Shown here piece by piece: positions 41,531 to 50,330 of a DNA stretch of 64,000 nt. The position numbers and the translations under genes were made by a program. The stretch comes from RH-AL1 sp965214415. Lineage in GTDB: Bacteria; Pseudomonadota; Alphaproteobacteria; Rhizobiales; Beijerinckiaceae. The DNA is taken from contig CBDCBQ010000003.1 in assembly GCA_965214415.1 (NCBI GenBank), positions 868,001-932,000 of the forward strand, written 5' to 3'. Below the pieces are notes generated by a model that was not told the origin of the DNA, ran no database searches, and worked only from the letters and a program-made list of their open reading frames with translations. How positions within the stretch are numbered: the stretch's first letter is position 1; every line of letters starts with the position of its first letter.

Positions 41531-42844
41531 GTTCTCGAGGCTGAGCGTCTCCGAGCCCTCGTCGTAGGCGAACAGCTCGCCGTAGCGGCCCCAGTTGACG
41601 ACGCTCTTCAAGGTGCGGTCGGCGTATTCGTCCGACATGTGGTCCTCGAGTTCCTCGAGGAAGCGCGAGGCGCGGGCGGCATGCGAGGGCCGATCGTCGA
41701 GCACCATCTTGATGCGCGCGGCCAGCGGGACGTAGGCGAGCAGGTGGTCGCCGAACAGCTTCTTGCGCGCGTCGGTCTCCATGTCGGCGAAGCGCGTGCC
41801 GGCCGGGGTCAACTTGATCGCGCCATCGCCGATCTCGCAGAAGCGCATCAGCTGCAAAGTCTCGGCGACGGGGAACAAGTCGTCGATCTCCATCTGCAAC
41901 GAATCGGCGAGCTCCGGCAGCTTGGCGCTGCCGTTGTAGGGCGGGGCGGCGACCTCCTCGATCATGCCGGAGATCGTGTTGGTCGAGACGCGCGGCAGCG
42001 CCATGCCGAGGCCGAGGCCGGGGAAGGTACCGTCGCGGCCCATCGGCTGCGCCGTCGCGGCGGCGGGGCGCTTGGTCATCAGCGCGTAGATCTTGTCGAC
42101 CATCTGCCGGAACGGCGGGTCGAGCCGGTTGCGCGGATGCTGCAGGGTGACGGCGATCTCCGCGGCGATGCGGCCGGGGTTCGAGGACAAGACGATGATG
42201 CGGTCGCACATCAGCACCGCCTCCTCGATGTTGTGCGTCACCATCAGGATCGACTTGATCGGCATGCGGCCTTCGACCCAGAGGTCGAGCAGGTCGGTGC
42301 GCAGCGTTTCCGCGGTGAGCACGTCGAGCGCCGAGAACGGCTCGTCCATGAGAAGGATCGTCGGATTGACGACGAGCGCGCGGGCAAAGCCGACGCGCTG
42401 ACGCATGCCGCCCGACAGCTCCTTCGGGAACGCGGATTCGAAGCCGTCGAGGCCGATGAGATCGATCGCGGCGAGCGCCCGCTTGCGCGCCTCGTCCTCG
42501 GGCACGCCCTTGGCGCGCAGGCCGATCTCGACGTTGGCGAGCACGGTCAGCCAGGGAAACAGCGCGAACGACTGGAACACCATCGCCAGCCCGTCGACGG
42601 GGCCCATCACGGGGGCGTCCTGGTAGGTGACCTCTCCCTCGGCCGGGAAGGCGAGGCCGGCGACGATGCGCAAGAGCGAGGACTTGCCGCAGCCCGAGCG
42701 CCCGAGCAGGCCGACGATCTCGCCCGACGTCAGCCGCAGCGAGACGTGATCGAGCACGAGCGGGCCGGTCTCGCCGGAGCCGGTGCGGTAGCGCTGCACG
42801 ATCTCGTTGGCGACGAGGATCGGCTTCAGCCTCTCTTGCAGCAT
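41522..42844 (-). CDS. ABC transporter ATPase of NitT/TauT type with AAA-associated C-terminal domain
   Basis: A 440-aa protein. Residues ~10-265 are an ABC ATPase: GRSGCGKSSLL (Walker A), FQSFALFPWLTV (Q-loop), LSGGMRQRVGFARAL (signature), ILLMDEPFSALD (Walker B) and TH (H-loop). The C-terminal ~150 residues (ISGMIEEVAAPPYNGSAKLP then ELADSLQMEIDDL...) are the AAA-associated domain found in a subset of these transporters, probably regulatory. Stop-to-start spacing to the permease is 11 bp. No substrate-binding protein gene is nearby. Confidence 0.9.
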   Translation of the reverse strand: MLQERLKPILVANEIVQRYRTGSGETGPLVLDHVSLRLTSGEIVGLLGRSGCGKSSLLRIVAGLAFPAEGEVTYQDAPVMGPVDGLAMVFQSFALFPWLTVLANVEIGLRAKGVPEDEARKRALAAIDLIGLDGFESAFPKELSGGMRQRVGFARALVVNPTILLMDEPFSALDVLTAETLRTDLLDLWVEGRMPIKSILMVTHNIEEAVLMCDRIIVLSSNPGRIAAEIAVTLQHPRNRLDPPFRQMVDKIYALMTKRPAAATAQPMGRDGTFPGLGLGMALPRVSTNTISGMIEEVAAPPYNGSAKLPELADSLQMEIDDLFPVAETLQLMRFCEIGDGAIKLTPAGTRFADMETDARKKLFGDHLLAYVPLAARIKMVLDDRPSHAARASRFLEELEDHMSDEYADRTLKSVVNWGRYGELFAYDEGSETLSLENPS

Positions 42845-42855
42845 GCGTTGTCTCT

Positions 42856-44589
42856 TTATGCGAGATGCAGGCGCCGCTCGGCGATGCCGAACAGCGGGCG
42901 CCAGAGCAGGCGGTTGAAGATGATCACGAAGACGCTCATCACGGCGACGCCCAGCACGATCTGCTGGAAGTTGCCCTTCTCCGTCGCGATCGCGATGTAC
43001 GAGCCGACACCCTGCGCGATCTCCGTGTGATCGCCGGCCTTCACGTATTCGGCGACGATCGCCGCGTTCCACGATCCGCCGGACGCCGTCAGCGCGCCGG
43101 TCACGTAGTACGGGAAGATGCCGGGGATCATCACCTTGAACCACCAGTCGACGCCGCGGATCGAGAAGCTGCGCGCGGCCTCCTTGAGGTCGGTCGGGTA
43201 GGCCTGCGCGCCGGCGATGACGTTGAACAAAATGTACCATTGCGTGCCGAAGATGATCAGCACGCTCAGCCAGATGTTCGGGTTGAGCTTGAACGTGACG
43301 AGCAGCAGCACCGCCAGCGGAAACACCACGTTGGCCGGGAACGCGGCGAGGAATTGGGCGAGCGGCTGCATCAGGCTGGCGACGCGCGGCCGAAGCCCGA
43401 TCCAGATGCCGATCGGCACCCAGATCGCCGAGGCGACGACGATCAGGATGAACACCCGCGCCATCGTGTAGACCGAGAGCAGGGCGACATGGCCGGCCTC
43501 GCCCCAGGTCACCGAGGTCGCGACGTAGCGCACGATCTCCCAGACCGACACGACGCCAACCACTGCCACCACGACATAAAAGAGGACATCGCCGAGCGGG
43601 CCCGGCTTCGCCGCCTCCATCGCGGGGCGGGTTCGGCGCGCCGGCAGCCGCAGCCGCATCAACGCCATGCGGCGAAACCCGCGCGCGGGGATCATCGCCA
43701 GCGGCTGCAGCCACCGCGTGCGACGGAAGTAGTCCATCACCCAGGAGCGCTCCTGCTGCTGGCCGGCGACGAGCTCGACCCGGAAGCGCGAGGAGAAGGC
43801 GACGAGCGGACGAAACAGCAGCTGGTCGTAGGCGAGGATGACGATCGCCATCATGGCGACGGCGGCGACCACCGCCCTGTAGTCCGAGGCCGAGTTGGCG
43901 ACGTCGATGTACGAGCCGATGCCCGGCAGCTTGGTCGTGTTGTCGCCGACCGCGATCGCCTCGGAGGCGACGACGAAGAACCAGCCGCCCGACATCGACA
44001 TCATCATGTTCCAGATGAGCCCCGGCATCGCGAACGGTGTCTCGAGCTGCCAGAAGCGCTGCCACCGCGTCAGCGCGAAGCCGTTCGCCACCTCGATCAG
44101 GTCCGCTGGCACGCTGCGCAGCGACTGATAGAACGAGAAGGCCATGTTCCAGGCCTGGCTCGTGAAGATCGCGAAGATGCAGGCGGCCTCGTAGCCGAGC
44201 ACCGAGCCCGGGAACAGGTTGACGAAGAAGACGACGAGGAAGGCGAGAAAGCCGAGGATCGGCACGGATTGCAGCACGTCGAGCAGCGGGATCATCACGT
44301 TCTCGGCGCGCCGGCTCTTGGCGGCCAGCGTCGCGTAGGTGAAGGTGAAGACGAGCGAGAAGCCGAGCGCGATGAACATGCGCAGGGTGGTGCGCAGCGC
44401 GTAATAGGGCAGGTACTCGAAGCCGAGATGGATGTCGGTCGCGCCCGGCGCCTTCAACGGCAGCAGCGCGCCGTGGCCGGCTTGGACGATCGCGATCAGG
44501 GCGGCAAAGATGAAAACGAGCGCGAAAAGGTCGAATTGATTGGGAAGCGAGCGCCGACCCAGCGACGTAAACGCGACGAACTTCGGCAT
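42856..44589 (-). CDS. ABC transporter permease, two fused BPD domains
   Basis: A 577-aa inner-membrane protein with two BPD_transp_1 domains. The first covers about residues 70-260 with coupling loop EVANGFALTRWQRFWQLETP; the second about 375-565 with KEAARSFSIRGVDWWFKVMI. Both show the EAA-type loop that contacts the ATPase. The two halves are joined by a basic linker (RGFRRMALMRLRLPARRTRP). Fusing both permease halves in one chain is typical of the NitT/TauT relatives that pair with AAA-associated ATPases. Substrate (nitrate, sulfonate or other) unknown. Confidence 0.9.
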   Translation of the reverse strand: MPKFVAFTSLGRRSLPNQFDLFALVFIFAALIAIVQAGHGALLPLKAPGATDIHLGFEYLPYYALRTTLRMFIALGFSLVFTFTYATLAAKSRRAENVMIPLLDVLQSVPILGFLAFLVVFFVNLFPGSVLGYEAACIFAIFTSQAWNMAFSFYQSLRSVPADLIEVANGFALTRWQRFWQLETPFAMPGLIWNMMMSMSGGWFFVVASEAIAVGDNTTKLPGIGSYIDVANSASDYRAVVAAVAMMAIVILAYDQLLFRPLVAFSSRFRVELVAGQQQERSWVMDYFRRTRWLQPLAMIPARGFRRMALMRLRLPARRTRPAMEAAKPGPLGDVLFYVVVAVVGVVSVWEIVRYVATSVTWGEAGHVALLSVYTMARVFILIVVASAIWVPIGIWIGLRPRVASLMQPLAQFLAAFPANVVFPLAVLLLVTFKLNPNIWLSVLIIFGTQWYILFNVIAGAQAYPTDLKEAARSFSIRGVDWWFKVMIPGIFPYYVTGALTASGGSWNAAIVAEYVKAGDHTEIAQGVGSYIAIATEKGNFQQIVLGVAVMSVFVIIFNRLLWRPLFGIAERRLHLA

Positions 44590-44706
44590 GCTGGGCTTTC
44601 GCTGGGCTTCGGCCGGTCTCCAACCATCATTCGACGACGAGGGCAAGACGACGTGCCGTACGTGTCCGTTCGCTTCGACCCGGCTCTCGCAAGGTGAGTT
44701 TTGCTC

Positions 44707-46362
44707 GTGACGGCGGGATTTCTGGGCGCGCTCCTGCGGCGCGCCGAGCGCGAGCCCGCCCGCCTCGCCGTCGCGATCCGCACCCCCGGCGAGACCATCG
44801 ATTTGTCACAAGGTCGGCTCGTGGCGGACGCGCTGCGATGGGCCGGCACGCTGCGGTCGCGCGGCGCCTCGCCAGGCGATGTCGTGCTGCTCTCGCTGCC
44901 GCTGCGCGCCGATCTCGTCACGGCGTTCCTCGGCGCGCTGTGCGCCGGATGCGTGCCGTCGTTCATGCCTTATCCGTCGCCGAAGCAGGACCCGGCGCTG
45001 TTCTGGACGAGCCACAATCGTTTGTTCGCGCGCCTGGGCGGCGGCCTCGTCGTCACCTCGGCGGAGAACGGCGCGGCCATCGCGACGCATATCGTCGACG
45101 CCACGATGACGGTCATCACACCGGCCGACTGCGCCGCCGCGCCGCGCCGCGCCGACGAGCCGGTTCATGCGTGGCGGCCAGGCGACATCGCCTGCCTGCA
45201 GCACAGCTCCGGGACCACCGGTCTCAAGAAGGGCGTGGCGATGACCTTCGAGGCCATCGACGCGCAGCTCGCGGCCTATGCCGACGCAATCGCGATGAGC
45301 CGCGATGACGTCGTCGTCTCGTGGCTGCCGCTCTATCACGACATGGGCTTCGTCGCGTGCCTGCTGCTGCCGCTGGCGCTCGGCGCGACAACGGTCCTGC
45401 TCGACCCGTTCGCCTGGCTCGTCGATCCATTCTCGCTGTTCGACGCGATCGAGGCCTATCGCGGCAGCTTCGCATGGCTGCCGAACTTCGCCTTCGCGCA
45501 TCTTGCCAAGGCCGGCGTCGAGCCTGACTTCGAGGATGAGCGACCGCGGGATCTCGCGTCGCTGCGCGCCTTGATCGACTGCTCGGAAGCCTGTCGGCCG
45601 GAGACCCTCGCCGCCTTCGCCACGCGCTTCGCCGGCTGGGGCCTCGACGCCGGAGCACCGATGACCTGCTACGCGATGGCCGAGACCGTGTTCGCGATCA
45701 CCCAGAGCCGGCCCGGGCATCCGCCCCGCGTCGTCCACGTCGACCGCGCCGCGCTCGAGGCCGGTTGCGTGATCGAGGTCGCAAGCTCGCCCGGCAGCGT
45801 CGCCCTTGTCAGTTCGGGCACGCCGCTGGCCGGCGTCGGCCTCCAGTTCCTCGACGAGGCCCGCGGCCCCGTCGGCCCGGGCCGGGTCGGCGAGATCGGC
45901 GTCACGGCGCCGTTCCTCTTCGGCGGCTATCACCTGGAGCCCGACCGCTCGGCGGCGGCGTTCCACGGCGGCGTCTTCCTCACCCGCGACCTCGGCTTCC
46001 AGCTCGACGGCGAGCTGTTCGTGCTGGGCCGGCGCGACGATCAGCTCAACATTCTTGGCCGCAACCTCTTCGCCAACGAGGTGGAAACGCTGCTCGCCGA
46101 CGTGCCTGGCCTGAAGCCCGGGCGGGTGCTGGCGCTGGGCCTTTACAATGACGCGATCGGCAGCCAGGACCTCGTCGTGCTGGCCGAACCCGACGCGACG
46201 TCGGACCTGTCGGCGCTGCGCGTCGGCATCCGCGCGCGGCTTGAGAGCGTTCTCGGCCTGACGCCGAAGAAGGTCGTGCTCGTCGAGCCTGGTTGGCTCA
46301 TCAAGTCGACCAGCGGCAAGATCAGCCGGGGCGAGAACCGTCGGAAGTATCTGGGCGGCTAG
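44707..46362 (+). CDS. AMP-dependent acyl ligase, FAAL-like
   Basis: A 551-aa ANL superfamily enzyme that adenylates an acyl acid. Motifs: CLQHSSGTTGLKKGV (P-loop), WLPLYHDMGF, TCYAMAETVFA, FLTRDLGFQLDGELFVLGRR (A8 hinge) and C-terminal KSTSGKISRGENRRKYL with the catalytic Lys. YHDMG and the insertion pattern resemble fatty acyl-AMP ligases, which load a carrier protein and not CoA. An acyl carrier protein follows 18 bp downstream, supporting that. GTG at 44707 is preferred because AAGGTGAG lies 8 nt upstream. Confidence 0.88.
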   Translation: MTAGFLGALLRRAEREPARLAVAIRTPGETIDLSQGRLVADALRWAGTLRSRGASPGDVVLLSLPLRADLVTAFLGALCAGCVPSFMPYPSPKQDPALFWTSHNRLFARLGGGLVVTSAENGAAIATHIVDATMTVITPADCAAAPRRADEPVHAWRPGDIACLQHSSGTTGLKKGVAMTFEAIDAQLAAYADAIAMSRDDVVVSWLPLYHDMGFVACLLLPLALGATTVLLDPFAWLVDPFSLFDAIEAYRGSFAWLPNFAFAHLAKAGVEPDFEDERPRDLASLRALIDCSEACRPETLAAFATRFAGWGLDAGAPMTCYAMAETVFAITQSRPGHPPRVVHVDRAALEAGCVIEVASSPGSVALVSSGTPLAGVGLQFLDEARGPVGPGRVGEIGVTAPFLFGGYHLEPDRSAAAFHGGVFLTRDLGFQLDGELFVLGRRDDQLNILGRNLFANEVETLLADVPGLKPGRVLALGLYNDAIGSQDLVVLAEPDATSDLSALRVGIRARLESVLGLTPKKVVLVEPGWLIKSTSGKISRGENRRKYLGG

Positions 46363-46380
46363 GGTCGCGAAAGGAAGCGC

Positions 46381-46626
46381 ATGGCCGACGTGGCGCGGAA
46401 GGTCCGGGAGATCGTCGCCGAATCGTTCGGTGTCGATGCGGCCAGCCTCGACGACACGACGATGGCGCGCGATGTCGAGGGCTGGGATTCGCTTGCCCAC
46501 GCGATCCTGATCATCCGCCTGCAGCGCGCCTTCTCGGTCCGGCTCGATCCCGCGAAGGCCAATGGCGCCCAGGATCTCGGCCAGCTCATCGCGCTGATCG
46601 AGCAGGCGTCGGGGCGGCGTGGCTGA
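46381..46626 (+). CDS. Acyl carrier protein
   Basis: An 81-aa carrier protein. Ser37 in EGWDSLAHAILI is the phosphopantetheine site (family DSL motif). It lies between the acyl ligase and the SGNH protein and overlaps the latter by 8 nt, so it is most likely dedicated to that pathway and distinct from the fatty-acid AcpP. It would carry an acyl chain activated by the ligase. Confidence 0.9.
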   Translation: MADVARKVREIVAESFGVDAASLDDTTMARDVEGWDSLAHAILIIRLQRAFSVRLDPAKANGAQDLGQLIALIEQASGRRG

Positions 46627-47668
46627 CGCATCGCAGCCAAGGTTGAAGACTACCCTGCGGCGAGCCTCGAGCGCGCTGCGGCCCGCTTTGTCGAACACCC
46701 TGGCCTCGCTCCGGGCGATCAGCGGCCTCGGCGAGCCATTCGCGCTGTTCGATGGCCGCATCCGCCTGCAATTCGTGCCGGTGAAAGGCCGCGACGGCTT
46801 CCTGTTTCACCGCGACCACGACGTGCTCGAACAGCTTGCCGGCAGCCTCACCTTGGCACCCCGCCAGATCGCGGTGTGGCGCGACGCGTTCGCAGCCCGC
46901 CAAGCATGGTGCGATGCCAATGGCGCCGCGATGCGTGTTCTGTTTATCCCTGAAAAACATGTGGTTTACCGCGAAAAGCTCCCACGCTTCGTGAAGATAG
47001 CGGCGCGCCGCGCCACCATGCGCCTCGCTGCCGCGGCGGCACCCGTTCTGGCGGCGCCGCCGCTCTATCCGGTCGAGGCGCTGCGCGCGGCGAGCGCCAG
47101 GCGGCGGACCTATCTCAAGACCGATACGCATTGGACGAACTTCGGCGCGTTCGTCGCCTACAGGGTGTTGGCGGAGAGCCTCGCGACTTCGCGAGACATC
47201 GAGATCGCCAGCGAGGCCGAACTCGTCTGGAAGGAGCGCCGCAACATCGGTGATCTCGGCGTCCGCTACCAGCGCGAGCGCGGCGAGACCATCGAGGTGG
47301 CCGCGCCGGTCGCGCGCTACACGCTGGCCTTTCAGAACCACAACTTCAGCCGGGGCGCGGTCCACGTCTACGAGAACGAGCGCCGCGATCTGCCGACCTG
47401 CGTGTTGTTTCGCGATTCCTTCTCGAATGCGCTGATCCCCTTCCTGATGCGCGGGTTCTCCCGCCTCGTCGCGGTCAGCTCCTTATCTTGCCATTATGAT
47501 CTGCTCGATCACGAGCGGCCCGACGTGGTGCTGTTCGTCGCGATCGAGCGTTTCATCGCGACGTTCGGGATGGGGCACACGATCGAGCTTCCCGAGGACG
47601 CGGCGGGCCGACCTTTCGAGGCGTTCTCCGGAACGGCTCTCGGAGAGCTGCCGCGGCGCGAGGACTGA
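46619..47668 (+). CDS. AlgX/AlgJ-like SGNH O-acyltransferase protein
   Basis: A 349-aa protein of the AlgX_N/AlgJ SGNH hydrolase-like family. TYLKTDTHWTNFGAFVAY has Asp169 and His171, and LFRDSFSNALIPFL has Ser267; spacing closely matches the AlgX triad. These proteins transfer acetyl groups to polysaccharides in the periplasm, usually with an MBOAT partner. No MBOAT or signal peptide is obvious here, so it may work differently and use the acyl carrier protein encoded upstream. GTG start overlaps the carrier stop by 8 nt. The GFLFHRDHDVL motif is the usual YLFxxxD region. Confidence 0.8.
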   Translation: MADASQPRLKTTLRRASSALRPALSNTLASLRAISGLGEPFALFDGRIRLQFVPVKGRDGFLFHRDHDVLEQLAGSLTLAPRQIAVWRDAFAARQAWCDANGAAMRVLFIPEKHVVYREKLPRFVKIAARRATMRLAAAAAPVLAAPPLYPVEALRAASARRRTYLKTDTHWTNFGAFVAYRVLAESLATSRDIEIASEAELVWKERRNIGDLGVRYQRERGETIEVAAPVARYTLAFQNHNFSRGAVHVYENERRDLPTCVLFRDSFSNALIPFLMRGFSRLVAVSSLSCHYDLLDHERPDVVLFVAIERFIATFGMGHTIELPEDAAGRPFEAFSGTALGELPRRED

Positions 47669-47728
47669 CGGAGTATGAGATCGCCTGGATGTGGATGCCG
47701 ATGCCGTCGACCATGATGCGAGCCCGCG

Positions 47729-48724
47729 ATGTCTGAGGCCGAGGCGGCGGAGCGCCGCGGGATGGTCGCGCGCGGATTCGACTCCCTCCGGCGGAGCCTG
47801 ACGGGCGAGAACGGCGCCGGGCCCCGGCTTCCGAGCCTGCGCAAGCGCAAGCCGCAGGAGCCGACCTTCAAGACGAGTTCGGACCTGCTCGACCATTACG
47901 TGGCCGGCGTGCCGTCCGCGCAGAACGCGATCGACGCCGTGCCGGGCTGGATCGGCTCGATGCCGCCCGGGTTCGGCACCACCGGCGGCGTGTTCGACTT
48001 CTGGCTCGATCCGCGGATCAGCTGGCTCACCAGCGTCTACGATTGCGCCGGCAAGACCGCCTGCGAACTGGGTCCGCTCGAAGGATTTCACACGCACATG
48101 CTGCAGCAGGCCGGCACCGTCGGCATCGATGCGATCGAGGCCAACGCGCTCGCCTTCGTGCGCTGCCTGATCACCAAGGAGATCCTCAAGGTCGATCGGG
48201 CGAGCTTCTATCTCGGCGATTTCATGCAATGGCTGGAGGCGACCGACAAGCGCTACGACCTGATCGTCGCCTCGGGCGTCCTCTACCACTCGCACGATCC
48301 CGTCCGCCTGCTCGAGCTGATGGCGGCCAAGGCGGACGCGCTGTTCCTGTGGACGCATTATTTCGACGAGGAGGCGATGCCGGCCGGCGATCTGCGGCGC
48401 GGCGCCTTTTCTGGCTCCGTCGAGACCCGAGCCTGTCAGGGGGTCGACGTCCGGCTGCACGAGCGCAGCTACTACAAGGCGTGGCGCGATCCCCGCTTTT
48501 GTGGCGGCCTGCAGGATCGCCACTTCTGGATCGATCGCGCCGACATCCTCGGTCTCCTGGCGGCGCTCGGCTTCGACCGCGTCATCGTCGGCGTCGACGA
48601 GCCCGCGCATGAGGGCGGCCCGTGCTTTTCGCTGTTCGCCGAGCGCTCGCCTCCCGTCGCCGAAGCGGAGGCTGTGGATACGGAGCCCGTGGACATGGGC
48701 TCGCGTCCGGGTGTCGAGGCATGA
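47729..48724 (+). CDS. SAM-dependent methyltransferase
   Basis: A 331-aa class I methyltransferase. CELGPLEGFHTHMLQQAG is motif I, IDAIEANALAF motif II and RYDLIVASGVLYHSHDPVRL then LELMA the post-II region. It belongs to the general DUF1698/methyltransf_11 type. The N-terminal 90 residues are Arg/Pro-rich and non-conserved; the C-terminal 60 contain DRHFWIDRADILGLLAALGF. It follows the SGNH gene by 60 bp on the same strand and may modify the same glycan or lipid. Confidence 0.82.
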   Translation: MSEAEAAERRGMVARGFDSLRRSLTGENGAGPRLPSLRKRKPQEPTFKTSSDLLDHYVAGVPSAQNAIDAVPGWIGSMPPGFGTTGGVFDFWLDPRISWLTSVYDCAGKTACELGPLEGFHTHMLQQAGTVGIDAIEANALAFVRCLITKEILKVDRASFYLGDFMQWLEATDKRYDLIVASGVLYHSHDPVRLLELMAAKADALFLWTHYFDEEAMPAGDLRRGAFSGSVETRACQGVDVRLHERSYYKAWRDPRFCGGLQDRHFWIDRADILGLLAALGFDRVIVGVDEPAHEGGPCFSLFAERSPPVAEAEAVDTEPVDMGSRPGVEA

Positions 48725-48783
48725 TACAGGGCTTGAGCGCAGCCGTTAACGAGGCGTTTGCGTGTGGGGGATAAATTGAGGGG

Positions 48784-49539
48784 ATGAGTTCCCGCGTTCA
48801 CCACACGTCCCGGCCCACGCGCCGGCTCCTTGCCATGGCCGCGGGCCTGCTCGCCCTCCTGGGCGTCGCCGGCTGCGACGGCGATGTCGCGACCAGCCCG
48901 TTCCCGGCGCCGATGGATTACGCGATCCAGGGGATCGACGTCTCCAAGTACCAGGGCGACGTCGACTGGAACGCCGTCTCGACTTCAGGTGTGCGGTTCG
49001 CCTGGATCAAGGCGACCGAGGGCGGCGACTATCTCGACGAGAAATTTCGCCAGAATTGGGAGCTGTCGCGCGCCTCCGGCATCGTGCGCGGCGCCTACCA
49101 CTTCGTCTATTGGTGCCGCTCCGCGCAGGAGCAGGCGGCCTGGTTCCTCGCCAACGTGCCGAACGATCCCTCCGCGCTGCCGCCGGTGCTCGACGTCGAG
49201 TGGAACCCGCAATCGCGCACCTGTCCGCGCAAGCTGCCGCGCGAGCAGGCGCTCTCCATGATGCACACCATCCTGGACGCGATGGAGCGCGCCTACGGCA
49301 AGCGCCCGGTGATCTACACCTCGGTCGATTTCCACCGCGAGGTGCTGCAGGGCGAGTTCCAGGATTATCCGATGTGGGTGCGCAGCGTGAAAGCGTATCC
49401 CTCCGTCAGGTACGGCGACCGACGTTGGCACTTCTGGCAGCACACCGCGACTGGCACCGTCCCCGGCGTGCGCGGCTATGTCGACCGCAATTGCTACTAC
49501 GGCAGCCTCGACGACTGGCAGACCTGGCTCAAGGGCTGA
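48784..49539 (+). CDS. GH25 lysozyme-like lipoprotein
   Basis: A 251-aa muramidase-type protein. Residues 12-31 are a signal with lipobox GVAGC, Cys31 being lipidated. The GH25 barrel starts QGIDVSKYQGDVDW, with the catalytic acid pair DVE (Asp137, Glu139) in PPVLDVEWNP. Others: FAWIKATEGGDYLD, GAYHFVYW and YVDRNCYYG. It would cleave peptidoglycan glycan strands from the outer or inner membrane side. It is 59 bp after the methyltransferase gene. Confidence 0.92.
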   Translation: MSSRVHHTSRPTRRLLAMAAGLLALLGVAGCDGDVATSPFPAPMDYAIQGIDVSKYQGDVDWNAVSTSGVRFAWIKATEGGDYLDEKFRQNWELSRASGIVRGAYHFVYWCRSAQEQAAWFLANVPNDPSALPPVLDVEWNPQSRTCPRKLPREQALSMMHTILDAMERAYGKRPVIYTSVDFHREVLQGEFQDYPMWVRSVKAYPSVRYGDRRWHFWQHTATGTVPGVRGYVDRNCYYGSLDDWQTWLKG

Positions 49540-49567
49540 TCGCGCGAGTTGATCTCCCACCAGGTCG

Positions 49568-49904
49568 CTATTCGAATAGTTCAGCGTCAGTGCCGACATC
49601 GACGAACGTGACGGACCGATCACCGTCCAGTTTGTAGATCAGCAGATAGTCGCCGTGCACATGGCACTCGCGGCAACTCTTCCAGTCCTTCGTGTCGTTC
49701 AGAGGGTGGTCTTTCCGCTCGGCAGGCAGCGGTGCATCGTTCTCCTGAATGAGGCGCATTCCTCAGATCGTTCATGTCGAAGCGGCCGGATCCGTTGAGA
49801 CGATCCCAGCCCTTCCGGAAATCCTTTGTGAAGGCAGATTCTCTCGGCAGCTTTGCACGCTTCGCGGCAGCCGATTTAGCCTTGCCTTTCGGTTTCGAGG
49901 GCAT
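49568..49904 (-). pseudogene. YafQ-type toxin with one frameshift
   Basis: The N-terminal piece MPSKPKGKAKSAAAK ... FTKDFRKGWDRLNGSGRFDM and the C-terminal piece MRLIQENDAPLPAERKDHPL then CRECHVHGDYLLIYKL ... VDVGTDAELFE are in different frames, joined near 49753. Together they equal a YafQ-family mRNA interferase (RDHPL, ECHxxGDxLLxY). It overlaps its antitoxin by 29 nt. The same layout occurs at 58680, where the toxin is intact. Confidence 0.8.
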
Positions 49905-50229
49905 CGAAAAGCCCCTGCACGGTCTTATAGTTCGGTTTCAGCGTTTCGGCCTCGACAAGGGCCGCCGCGAGACGAGCGTTCGGTCGCTTTTGAAGCTCCG
50001 TGGACAGCTCGGTCAGCTTGCCTTCCGGCTCCGCCGCGGACGACAACGCAACAGCGAGGACCGAGATAAATCGCTCGGATATGGCCAGATCGAACTCGGC
50101 GTAAAGCGCGCTGGTCGGATCGTCGGGATCGCTGATGGCGACGTGCACGATCCTGTTGCGAAGGCCTCGGAGCATATCGAGGGCCTGCATCTGCGATCGG
50201 TTTGAGTTCGCGTCCGCGTCGGACATCAT
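49876..50229 (-). CDS. RelB/DinJ-like antitoxin to YafQ-type toxin
   Basis: A 117-aa protein ending PNARLAAALVEAETLK ... VQGLFDALETERQG. The end is closely similar to that of the antitoxin at 58400 (PNASLIAAMDEARTLK ... ELFHALETDGRK), identifying them as paralogous partners of YafQ toxins. The N-terminal half has a helical SDADANSNRSQMQALDML region, presumably DNA binding. It is intact though its toxin is frameshifted. ATG at 50229 or 50226; GAGAAG lies 5-8 nt upstream. Confidence 0.7.
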   Translation of the reverse strand: MMSDADANSNRSQMQALDMLRGLRNRIVHVAISDPDDPTSALYAEFDLAISERFISVLAVALSSAAEPEGKLTELSTELQKRPNARLAAALVEAETLKPNYKTVQGLFDALETERQG

Positions 50230-50330
50230 TCGTCACTTCTCGCCGGTCAGCAAACGCTCGTTCAGCCTGCCTGACAAGATAGCGCGGATCGGTGGTCCTC
50301 CAGCGGACAAGGCCCGCGCCAAGTCTCCCC

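Noticed and set aside
41522..44623. A 1033-codon frame that could suggest a permease-ATPase fusion
   Set aside because: The upstream part is Arg-rich shadow of the permease, which lies in another frame (42856-44589). The ATPase starts at 42844.
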